NCBI GenBank assembly: GCA_021399435.1
Contig: JAJTUP010000001.1
Span: forward strand, 2,418,001-2,482,000
Reading direction: 5' to 3'
DNA from: Diaporthe sp. PMI_573
Lineage: Eukaryota > Ascomycota > Sordariomycetes > Diaporthales > Diaporthaceae
Length of the DNA: 64,000 nucleotides
Shown: one piece after another, positions 1-9,743 of the stretch
Layout: each line of letters opens with the position of its first letter
How positions within the stretch are numbered: the stretch's first letter is position 1
Notes under the pieces: generated by a model
The model's input: only the letters and a program-made list of their open reading frames with translations
The model's database searches: none
Told to the model about the DNA's origin: nothing
Translations under genes and position numbers: made by a program

Positions 1-622
1 GTAACTCAGACAAGGCTGGCTCTGGCTATCAAGAACATGTGGGAGCTGCAGTGCTTTGTCATGGCCCTAGACGGTATCGAGACGGTGGGAACGTTGGCGC
101 AACTCGCTCAGGAGTAAGTGATGTTTTTCACTGGACCATATCATGTGGAGAGTACTAATCAGTCCTAGGCCCGAGACGAGCAACCCGCCCAACAGGGAGT
201 ACTTTGAAAATCTCGGGGCGGCCATTCGCACAGCAAAGACAGGCATGAAGCCAGTCCTCAAGGGCTGGCTGGTGGAAACGAACACCAAGGACGACGATTT
301 CACGCAGTTGCGGGAGACATATCTTCCAGAGACGATTATCGCCTTTGTGTCTGCGTTACAGTACACCGGCGGCACCCTCACCCGTGACAACATGCTCGAG
401 GCGATGGAGCTAGCAGCGACCATCGCAGGCAATGATTCGGACATTGCCGCCCTTTTCGTGAAGACAGGACGCATGAAGGAGCTTGTCGAGGCATTTGCGT
501 CGTGCAGCAAGGCGCTGGCGATTCACTCTGCCGACCACAAGAAGGGGTCACACACGAGCGCCAAGAAGATGCGCGAGATGGGATGGTCGAGGGAGCTGTG
601 GACGGTGAAGCCTTCCTCTTGA
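1..622 (+). CDS. NUP84: Nucleoporin Nup84/Nup107, C-terminal part (5' end outside window)
   Basis: This is the 3' end of the scaffold nucleoporin Nup84 (Nup107 in animals), a member of the Y-shaped outer-ring complex of the nuclear pore. The reading frame is open from base 1. Coding runs 1-113, a 55-nt intron 114-168 (donor GTAAGT, branch TACTAAT, acceptor TAG) and 169-622, giving 188 visible residues. The visible part is alpha-helical with no low complexity, as expected of the C-terminal solenoid. Recognisable stretches include LPETIIAFVSALQYTGGTL and ALFVKTGRMKELVEAFA close to the stop. The start codon and most of the gene lie upstream. The family call is from recognition of the C-terminal pattern. 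Confidence 0.85.
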
Positions 623-665
623 GGATGTGTTAGCATAGCATGGCGAGACAAAAGGATTGGCCTGA

Positions 666-1154
666 GGCGGCGCAAAATGTACACTTACTGATTTGGCATT
701 GGAGCCACCGGATAGGGACGAAGCAAAAGAATTCATAATGATACCTAGAAAGACTGGCGGAAACTTTGAGTTTGAAGTGGCCTGGCTGGATCAGTTATTC
801 GAGCACATAAAGCGTTCTCCCAAGACTGCTTCCACGTAGACAGGCTGTCATGAGCGGTCTCGGGGTTCTGCCTATCTGGCAGAGGTCACATTTCTTGACT
901 CTCCAGGCTCATTCGGTATCAGCTTGGATCTTAAGGAGCTTTCTCAAACTAACATCGAGCCATCAAATGTCGTCTTTGGCCGCACACTTGATATTACTGC
1001 ATGGATTAGCGACTCCATTCGACACGACATCAGAAACTTAATCCCGTATCGTGCCCCTGAGAAATCCATTCTCCAATCTGTGCCGTCTATTTGCAAGGTC
1101 GAGGTGCTCGACGATGCTGAATTGTATCTGGATGGGATATTTAAAACGGCTTGA
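666..1154 (+). pseudogene. Coding relic interrupted by one amber codon
   Basis: A single reading frame, open from 666 to the TGA at 1152-1154, is broken only by a TAG at 837-839. The parts before and after the stop are in the same frame and both look protein-like (before: PRKTGGNFEFEVAWLDQLF; after: VVFGRTLDITAWISDSIRHD). I found no GT-AG intron that removes the TAG and keeps the frame. There is no good start codon upstream. The 3' part could in principle be a short gene from the ATG at 924. I do not recognise the family. A degenerate gene fragment is the simplest reading, but chance openness cannot be excluded. Confidence 0.35.
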
Positions 1155-1305
1155 GGTAAACTTTCCGTACATGACCACTCGCAACACTCTTCAAAAGCTA
1201 TAGGGATTTGTTACAAGAGAGAGATTTACCGTGATTTCTGAAGCCATGATATGGATTTACACAGATGTCTTACAAGCTGGCCCTGTTAACCCAGCCACAT
1301 AACGC

Positions 1306-3442
1306 CTACAACTGATGCAGCAGCTCTTGCACGTGAGACCTCAGTTGCTCTAGTGGCACCAACTCTGTATGGGCGAGCCTTCTACACTGCACTTCCACCC
1401 GCCCAGAGGCCTTCCACTCCCTACCGAGTACCACGATGACAGGGTACCCCACGAGGTCGGCATCCTTGAGTTTCCAGCCCAAGCTGGCGTCCTGCCGGTC
1501 GTCGATGATGGCATCGACATCGTGCTCCCGCCCGCTGGCTACCAACTGGTCGTAGACATCCGTGGCGTCGCACCCGAGCTTCTTGTCCTTCGTGTGGTAG
1601 ACGACGACTACCTGGTAGGGCGCGATCACGCGCGGCCAGTTGAGGCCCCTCTCGTCGGCGAGGTGGTCCGCAACCGCGCCGATGATGCGCGAGATGCCGA
1701 TGCCGTGGCAGCCCATCTGGATGGGGACCATGATGGTCTCGTCTCCTCCGCCGCGCTGACCGCGATTGTTCTCGGACAGCAGGCGGGCGGGCACACTGAC
1801 GCTCGCGCCGAGGGGCTCCGAGTACCGCGTCCCGAGGTGGAAGGTGTGGCCCAGCTCGATGGCCTTCTGCACCTTGAGCTTGCCGTCGTCGCAGCGGGGG
1901 CATGCGTCGCCTTGTTTGATGCGGAATGGGTTGGGGATGCCTTCCTTGAGATTGACGACTGGGAGACGCCTCAGTTCGGCGGGATCGTTCGAGTCAAGGG
2001 TTGGGTATAATCTCATTTCTTTGGGTAGCCTGCCGTCAAATAGGTTGACGACACGGACCTGGGACTCCTCACTTGTCGTGAACTCCTCGATCGCGGCGGC
2101 CCAGAAAGGCGAGGGGTCCTCAACTCCGGAATCAAGATCGGGGAAGGCCTGCTTGACGGCGTGGGTGCTGATGTCCTCCGCAGAGAACTGGTCACCGTTG
2201 AACCAGACCCGCACGAGGGTCTTGCGGTCCTTGGATATCCCATGCCATGCCTTCGGCTGGCAGGTGCCGTCTACAAAGACGGCGGCGGCCGGGCGGCTAT
2301 CTGCAAGCTCCTCGTTGGCAACGTAGCCGCAGCTGTGACAGCTCATGACGTGGTCCTCGCCGAGCGCGGTGGGGATGTGGTATTCGTGGCTCAAGCTACC
2401 GCCCATGTCGCCAGAGCTTGCCTGGGCCACGAGAACGGGGAGCTTCATCTCTTTTATGAAGATTTGCGAATATGCCCTCCGTACTTCTTCGTACGTCTCT
2501 AGTGCCGCCTCATTAGAGTAGTCAAATGTATACAAGTCCTTCATGTAGAACTCGCGACCTCGCAGGAGGCCCTGACGAGGGCGAAGCTCATCTCGATATT
2601 TCTGTGCTGGTAGATAGTTAGGCATGGAACCATAGAGACAACAACTGTGGAGGCCCAGGTCTTACTTATTTGGTACAGCCTCAAGGGCAGGTTCCTGTAT
2701 GACTTCGCCGAGCGGGCCACCAGAGCGGTGATCTCCTCTTCGTGGGTAGGGGCCAGCAGATACTTTCCTTCTTTACGATCGTTGAAACGGAAAAGCTGGA
2801 CACTAATCAGAACATACTGGCTCGAGAGAGGTGTATTTGGAGTATACCTCGGAGCCAATCTTGCTTAGGCGGCCAGTCTGCTCCCATAAGGCCTCCGATG
2901 ATATTGTTGACAACTGGACTCGCGACGCTCCTAAACACACCTTGTCAGGGTCCTGTCAAAGTCAAATTGTGCGCTCAGCGAGGTCCTGTTCACATACCTA
3001 GCCCGCGCATGTAGCGATCGACCAGATTGACAACCTTGTCATGGACTCTCAGCCCGAGAGGTAGGAGGTGGAAAATGCCGGAATGAGACTGCTAAACCGT
3101 TAGCTACCGCACACTCTACACGCACATACAAAGTGGATCGTAACCTGTCGCAGAAACCCAGCACGTATCAATTTTGAATGCGAATCTGAGTAGTGTTACT
3201 ATTGTTCACGACCCATAAAGCCGGCAATGACAGTGTCTGTCTCAAGGCATACCTTCGTTCTCACTTGCAGCTATGCCGCCCGACGGGGCCCACTCGTTCG
3301 ACAACCGCACTCTGCCGTCAACATGAAGCCTCTGTAGGTGGACCAACGGTGCTATGCTTTGTGAACGCCATCTCTGCCTTGTCAAACCGTTCTTTTGCCC
3401 AAGTGTCGGTCGCGCCGTCACCAACCTCACGCCATGTGGCAT
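1306..3442 (-). CDS. AIM10: Prolyl-tRNA synthetase, mitochondrial (bacterial-type class II)
   Basis: Charges mitochondrial tRNA-Pro with proline. Six exons on the minus strand: 3442-3253, 3185-3145, 3088-2998, 2930-2848, 2795-2666 and 2606-1306, giving 611 residues. Class II signatures are present: the TxE-type loop APTHEEE near residues 150-156, motif 2 (YRDELRPRQGLLRGREF) near 182-198, and motif 3 (GCHGIGISR) near 477-485. An anticodon-binding domain follows. Two CxxC pairs (near 268-271 and 414-417) could form a zinc site in the insertion region. The first 60 residues are Arg-rich with few acidic residues, fitting a mitochondrial presequence, which is why I took the ATG at 3442. The 3089 junction has a tandem acceptor; the downstream AG gives the family sequence LRQSHSGIFHLLPLG. 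It is divergent from the Noc1 gene with 433 bp between starts. Confidence 0.92.
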
Positions 3443-3875
3443 TGTCGTAAAGGAACCACCTCCGAATCAATGCTGGCTCTCAATGAGTTATAAAATCTGA
3501 CTCCTCTATTGAGCCATGTAATGAAAGAAAGACAAGGGAAAGTATTGGTGAAGACATCCTTTTTGAGGGAGCGCAAAGTGCCGACCTGAATGTGAGTTGC
3601 TTCTATCTCAGGGTCCAGGACTCTTATCAAGCTACCCTTGTCCGCAGCGGCAGCGGCCCCACAATAAAGTTGGACGGGCTTGCGGCGGGCCAGAAATTTC
3701 CCAAAACTTCGCATCGTCCAGACCGGCGGAGCGCTGCGATCACTGTGCAGCGACACCATTTCTGCACATGCTCACGTCTCCTTGTTGGTCCTTCGGAGAA
3801 CGGTACAATTCTCACGCATATACTTTCGTGGCTACCGACTCCCTTTCTGAAGCACATTGAACACCAGAACCGACA
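3443..3875. promoter_or_regulatory. Divergent intergenic region between PRS and NOC1
   Basis: The 433 bp separate two head-to-head translation starts and must hold both 5' leaders and promoters. Open frames inside it on both strands are short and not protein-like. No specific element was identified with confidence. Confidence 0.5.
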
Positions 3876-6800
3876 ATGGGAAAGAAGAGAACCAAGGCCC
3901 AGAACGGGGCGAAGCCCTCGTTCGACGAAGCGGCTCTTTCCAAATTGACCGCCAAAATCGAAACAGATCTGACCAACCCCAAGTCGAAATCGAAGTCCAA
4001 GGACAAACAGCAGAAGGACGAGCGTCCTGCAAAGAGAAAGCGCAGCGAAAACGACGTCAAAGATGCGACCCCAAACAAGAGGCAAGCGCAAGAACCCAAG
4101 AGCCGGCCTGCCAAGCCCTCAAAGAAGATCCCAAAGGAGGGCAAGGCCCCCAAAGACAAAAAGGCCGAGCTTCTAGAGGAAATATTGGCCCTGGGTGGAG
4201 ACGAGAATGACTTGGACATCATCGCTGGCGTCGATTCCGATGTCGAGGAAGGCCGGCAGGCAAAGCCGAAGGAGGCTCCCGCAGAGATGGACAAGGTGCT
4301 GAAGAAGGACTTGGCGAAATTTGCCGCTGGTCTTGGGTTCGAGAAGGTCCGGGATGAAGACGCCGCCACGGACGACGAGGAAGGACAAGACGAGGAGGAA
4401 GAAGCGGAAGGAGATGACTGGGAAGACGAAGACGAGCCTGAGCCTGAGCCTGAGCAAGATGACAAAGAACCGGCTGCTGAGAAGCAAAGTCGCTCCGCAG
4501 CTGGTAAGTTGGTCAGTATGCGCCATCGTGGTCAGGCCAACCAAGCAAGTACCCTCGACTAACCCGCCTTAGATATTCGAGTCAAGACCTGATTGGCATG
4601 CTCGAAGCCAGGACAGCTTTCCATCTCCTTCAGAAGATGATATCCGGAATTTTTCGTCGACGATAAGCAGCCTGCACGAATACGCGAAGACTTTGATGGA
4701 GACTGATGCGGCTGCATACAGCACCTCCGTCGCGGCATCGTCAACGCGAAAGTTCATGCACACTATCATGGCTTCGGGTACCATGTCGGACAAGGTGTCT
4801 GCTTTGACCCTGGCAGTGCAGGAGTCTCCAGTACACAACGTCAAGGCGTTGGAGAACCTGCTGAACCTGGCAGGAAAGAAGAGCCGTGATCAGGCCATTG
4901 CCGCCCTCGGCGCGTTGGTCGATCTCCTCGGAAACGGTGTGGTCTTACCTGGCGACCGGCGCCTACGCCTGTTTCGCATGCAGCCAGGGCTCCTGGGAAC
5001 CTTGCAAAAATACTCCGTGACCGCTTGGAAACCTGAGAAGCCGCTACCTGGAAAGATCACCAAGGCGCATCTGATCATGTGGGCGTACGAGGACTGGTTG
5101 AAAGATGCCTATTTCAAGATCATCCAGCTCTTGGAGCTCTGGTCTGCAGATGAGATCGAGTATACAAGGCACAGGTCGCTTGACTATATTTACGGCCTTT
5201 TGAAAGAGAAGCCCGAGCAAGAAGCCAATCTGATGCGCTTGCTCGTGAACAAGCTTGGAGACCGGGAGCGCAAGATCGCGTCCAGGGCCTCTTATCTCCT
5301 ACTACAGCTTCTTCTGATCCATCCAGGAATGAAGCCTATTGTCATCAGTACCGTTGAGCAGGAAGCTCTCCTCCGCCCAGGCCAGACCATTCGAACAAAG
5401 TACTATGCCATCATTACCCTCAACCAGACAATCCTGAGCAGCAAGGAGCCGCAGATTGCGGATACATTGGTCAGAATGTACTTCGACCTTTTTGTGTCTT
5501 TGCTCAAGATGGGAGCACTGGGCTCATCCGGATCCCCTGACACGAAGAAGAACCAGAAGGCGACGGGGCCCAACAAAGAACCTGTCTCCAAGAAGGGCCA
5601 GACCAAGGCCGCCCCTGTTAGGGTCGCTGATGTGCCAGATACAGAGACTGCAGAGAAGCTTGTCTCTGCTATACTGACGGGTGTTAACCGTGCCGTACCC
5701 TTCTGCACTGCGGATGACGAGACATTAGAAAAGCACCTCGATACACTCTTCCGCATCACGCACTCTGCCAACTTCAATACCAGCATCCAGGCACTTAAAC
5801 TGGTACAGCAGCTCTCAGTAACCAAGCAAATCGCCACCGACCGGTTCTACAGGACCCTATATGAGTCGCTATTAGACCCACGACTTATTAACTCGTCAAA
5901 GCAGGCGGACTACCTCAATCTTCTCTACCGGTCACTGAACAGCGACATTGACGTTCGCCGTGTCAAGGCCTTCGTCAAGCGCATGCTGCAGATCTGCTAT
6001 CTTCACCAACCTTCGTTTGTCTGCGGAATACTGTTCCTCGTGGCACAACTAGAGGACAAGTTCCCAGATCTGAAGACCCTCCTGAATGAGCCAGAAGAGG
6101 ATGGCGACGAGGAGGAAGTGTACAGGGATGCTCCTGAAGATGGGCAGACCGCAGACCTCCCTACTGCGCACGACACGACGCAGAAGAGGACTTCCGCGTA
6201 TGATGGACGCAAAAGAGACCCACAGTACAGCAATGCCGACAAAAGCTGCTTGTGGGAGGTCGTGCCCTACTTCACGCATTTCCACCCATCTGTCTCAGTC
6301 TTCGCGGCGAATCTCCTCGTGCGGCAGAAAGTTCTGCCCAAGCCGGAGCTTGCCAACCACACCCTCATGCACTTCCTAGACAAGTTCGTCTACAAGAACC
6401 CCAAGGCAGCCGACAGCAAGCGTGGTGGCTCGATCATGCAGCCAGTGCTCGCAGCAGGCAGCTCGGCGCATGTTGTCGTGCCCGGAAAGTCGAGCGCCAA
6501 GCAACAGTCCACGGTGAACTCGGCTGCATTCTGGAACCTGAAGCAGCAGGACGTTGCGGCGGAGGATGTCTTCTTCCACACGTACTTCTCTCAGATCGGG
6601 AAGGCTGGTCAGGAAGAAAAGGGCAAGAAGTCCAAGAAGGCCGCCGCGGATGGGGAGGATGAGGAGGCTGATGAGGAGGAGATCTGGGATGCTCTCATCA
6701 ACTCGCGGCCCGAGGTTGCTGGGGAGGATGAGGACGATGTCGATCTGGACATGGGCAGCGACGAGGACGACGACCTTGGCTCGTTGCTTGAGGACATGTC

Positions 6801-7065
6801 GGATGACGATGATGACGATGATGACGACGAGGATATGGATTCGGGCGGTGAAGGCGTCGAGTTCGGCGAGGGCGACATGCCAGGGGAGGAAGACGGCTGG
6901 GTCAATGGTGCCGATCTTGTCGAGGAGAGCGATGAAGAGCCTGCTGGAAAGAAGGGCAAGGATGGCAAGGGCAAGATGAGGAAGCGAGAGCTCAAGAAGC
7001 TGCCTATGTTCGCCACGGCCGACGACTATGCCGAGCTGCTGGGGCAAGAGGATGACGATGAGTAG
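3876..7065 (+). CDS. MAK21: Ribosome biogenesis protein Noc1/Mak21 (CEBPZ family)
   Basis: Nucleolar factor that, with Noc2, escorts pre-60S particles. Two exons, 3876-4511 and 4573-7065, encode 1,042 residues, as large as the family. The N-terminal 200 residues are Lys/Glu/Asp-rich and disordered. The middle is a helical HEAT-like CBF/Mak21 region (family-type segments HPSVSVFAANLLVRQK and HFLDKFVYKNPKA). The C-terminus has long Asp/Glu runs around 6650-6900 and a basic tail. The in-frame join GKL|IFESRPDWHA needs a GTCAGT donor at 4512. A stronger GTAAGT at 4504 would shift the frame to an early stop. The branch sequence CTAAC lies just before the acceptor at 4572. The start MGKKRTK is the first ATG of the frame. 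Confidence 0.93.
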
Positions 7066-7231
7066 TAGGATGGGCATGGTTTCTGTTTCATGTCACGACT
7101 TGGCTACATTCAAGGCTGTACTGGGTTCATACGGGCATCAATTCACGATCACATTCATAAAGACTCGGGCATGTTTAACTTTGTTATTCATTCAGCGCAA
7201 TAGAAGACTAGGCCTGGCCCCCATAGGTGAT

Positions 7232-7864
7232 TTACTCGTTGAACCACTCCAAGGGATCATCCTTGGTGAAGACGGCGCGGTACTTCTTGCCCCCATTCAC
7301 CGTGTCCTCGGACTCCTCCGTGTGGAAGCTGTGGAACTTGGCCTCCTCGTCCTTGCCCGTGTCGAAGCAGCGGAAGAAGATGTAGCAAGGGCCGTCCTCT
7401 GGCAGCGCGGGGATCCTGAGGCGGCCGAAGAGGTGGTAGCCATAGGCCGACATGCCGACGCGGACCTCCTCGAAGTTCTCGAGCGTGAACCCGGTGAGGT
7501 CGTGGTCGCTCAGGTGGGCCTGCGCCCGGGTGTGTGAGCAGTCGTGGGCATGGCATGGCATGTCGTACGAGGTTGGTTGGGTGGGGTTGGGGGGACTTAC
7601 GACGGCCTGGAAGTACTCCTTCTCATGCTTGTCGTGCTCGTGGCGGAGGTGGACGAGCTCCTTCTTGAGGGTGTGCTCGAGCTCCTTGAAGGACTTGATG
7701 GACTCGTCCTTGGGGGCGTGAGGGGGATCGAGGTCGACGGTCTCTGCGGTGGCCTATGTGTGTACATTGGTGAGCTTTTGGCACTTGATCGTGGTCAGGG
7801 AGCTCGTAGCCACGATGAGCTCGTCACCCCGCTCCCCAGGACTGTGACATGTGAGGCATACCAT
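7232..7864 (-). CDS. Small conserved-looking protein of unknown function
   Basis: Predicted from three exons on the minus strand: a first exon holding only the ATG (7864-7862), then 7753-7601 and 7519-7232, giving 147 residues. Introns are 108 nt (7754-7861, GTATGC donor) and 81 nt (7520-7600, GTAAGT donor). The N-terminal half is a charged helix with heptad-like spacing (KSFKELEHTLKKELVHLRHE, about residues 20-40). The C-terminal half looks globular, with segments GYHLFGRLRIPALPEDG and CYIFFRCFDTGKDEE. No signal peptide or membrane segment is seen. I do not recognise a family. It is convergent with NOC1 (stops 166 bp apart). The ATG-only exon is an inference from splice signals. If it is wrong the protein starts elsewhere, but exons 2 and 3 are well supported. 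Confidence 0.7.
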
Positions 7865-8678
7865 TTTGGATTCAGGGGTTTGATGCCAAGTTTTGATATT
7901 GTAGATTGGCTTTGAAGCTTGTTTGATAGTATGGGCGAGAGAATCCTTGGGGTTTTGAATACGGACTGAGGACTACAATGACAGCATCCTTTAAGAGAGG
8001 GAGCTCACACCGCTGTGAGGGCTGAGCTCGCCAGGCCAAGAGCGATTGGAGCTCCGCCGGGTGCGAAACAATCGTGGTCGAGCCAATGCGCAAGCTTGGG
8101 AGGCCCAGGGGGAGGGGCGTTGCACCCCGCAGAGAGCTTTGCCAAAGGGGTCCAGATTGGCGTTGCCCACTTCCAATGTTGGAAATGCCACATGCACATC
8201 GATTAGCTGGAGATACGTCACTTCTCGGGACATGTGCAACGGCTGTCCAGCCAACCTCAAGTCACCGTGTCGTCACGTCCAGCCTGTCTTAGCAGTAGTA
8301 CAGTTCGGCAGTCTGCCATGTGGTCTGCATGACAAAAATAGACAAGACAGTGTCTGACAACCTGTGACAAGCCAAGGGTCCCAAGGCCCTAGAAGAACTA
8401 GACTTTCAATTCTTGCACACTAAGCCAGCCGAGGACGGGACGCCGACTCGCCTCCGGACTCCGGTACCTCGGCATGTCCTGGGGATTTTCCTCCCCTGCC
8501 CGCTTGATAGCAGTCGATATACTCAACAAATTGACGCGATTCAACTCGGTCTTGGACCCAACAACCTGGGCCCCTGGACAGTCCGAAGCGGACAGATTTA
8601 TCCATCCGCAGAGATAGATGCCTCGGGACCCTTCAAATCGCCGCCCCTGTCCCCCAATAAAGAGGCGCATCCAGCCCA
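7865..8678. other. Intergenic region, divergent promoters
   Basis: About 0.8 kb between the starts of the small unknown gene (-) and the thioesterase-like gene (+). Only short, overlapping, non-coding-looking frames are present. The last 200 bp before 8679 are C+T-rich on the plus strand, typical of a fungal 5' leader. Nothing else was identified. Confidence 0.4.
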
Positions 8679-9743
8679 ATGTCTCGACCTCTGCAGACCG
8701 TCGCCCCTTTTGTGCGCAAGATATCACGAAGTGCAATACACAGGCCTGGCATATCGCATTTTAGACCAGCACCACGCTTCGCAATACGCTCAATTGCAAC
8801 AGCAGCAGCTGGTATGTTGCACTGATCTCACCCCCCCCCCCTCTTAAAACTTACTCATCTTAAGACGGGCATGACATACGGCATAGTTTTCGCGTGCTGA
8901 CAACCTCAACCCCAGAGACCGCCTCGCCATCAAGACCCGCCTTCCTCCGCCGCGCATTCACATACACCGCCTGTGCCCTCGGCCTCACCATCGTCGGCGT
9001 CGCAATGGCCGTATCCCCCGCCTACCAGACCGTGTCGGGCTACATGACGCCCGTGTCCGACGAGGACACGCTGCAGATGTGGACGCCCTCTGACCCGGAG
9101 ACCCAGGCCCTCGAGGACCAGCTCAACGCCAACCCCTACGTGCAGTCGCTGCGCCAGAACCCGGCCTTCAACGAGCACAGGCCCCACCTCAAGATCCCCC
9201 CCGCGTGGCGGGCGCACAACCTCACGGGCGGCACGCTCATGGGGCCCGGCAAGGTGCCCATGCCGCCGCTGGGGTTCATCGACACAACCGGCGAGAAGAA
9301 GGAGTTCATCCAGATCAGCTACGTCGGCGCGGACCTGTGCGGGCACCCTGGCATCGTACACGGCGGGTTCCTGGCCACCATGCTCGACGAGGGCGTCGCG
9401 AGGCCCGCGTTCGAGGTGCTCCCCCACCGCGTGGGCATGACGGCCAACCTGAACGTCAACTACAGGGCGCCCTGCAAGGCGAACCAGTTTGTGGTTCTCA
9501 AGGCCGAGGTTACCAAGGCCGAGGGCCGCAAGGCCTGGGTCGAGGGCAGGATCGAGACGCTGCCTGAGGGGGATGAGAAGCCGGTGGAGCTGGCGAATGC
9601 TACGGCGCTCTATATTGAGCCCAAGCAGGCTGCGGTAGGTTGACTTGGCGATATCTCCATGCGGGAACAACATACAGAGCTGGCTTGCTGACATCTTTTG
9701 TTCCGTTTCGCAGGCTCTACGCACCGCCGCACCGGTCACATAA
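8679..9743 (+). CDS. Mitochondrial HotDog-fold thioesterase-like protein
   Basis: Three exons, 8679-8811, 8916-9634 and 9714-9743, encode 293 residues. The first 44 residues (MSRPLQTVAPFVRKISRSA at the start) are basic and hydroxylated without acidic residues, a likely mitochondrial presequence. A hydrophobic segment near 58-77 (FTYTACALGLTIVGVAMAV) could anchor the protein in the inner membrane. The C-terminal half is a HotDog (4HBT-like) domain with the pattern HPGIVHGGFLATMLDEG near residues 185-202, as in UPF0644/THEM4-type acyl-CoA thioesterases. The substrate cannot be told from the sequence. The last exon adds only nine residues; reading through its donor gives a stop two codons later, so C-termini may differ between isoforms. 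Confidence 0.87.

Noticed and set aside
1369..2326. Long plus-strand frames across the prolyl-tRNA synthetase gene
   Set aside because: Antisense shadows; the minus strand carries all class II synthetase motifs.
8930..9739. 269-codon minus-strand open frame opposite the HotDog gene
   Set aside because: Antisense to a gene with clear domain, presequence and splice sites; repetitive Arg/Gly/Val composition.
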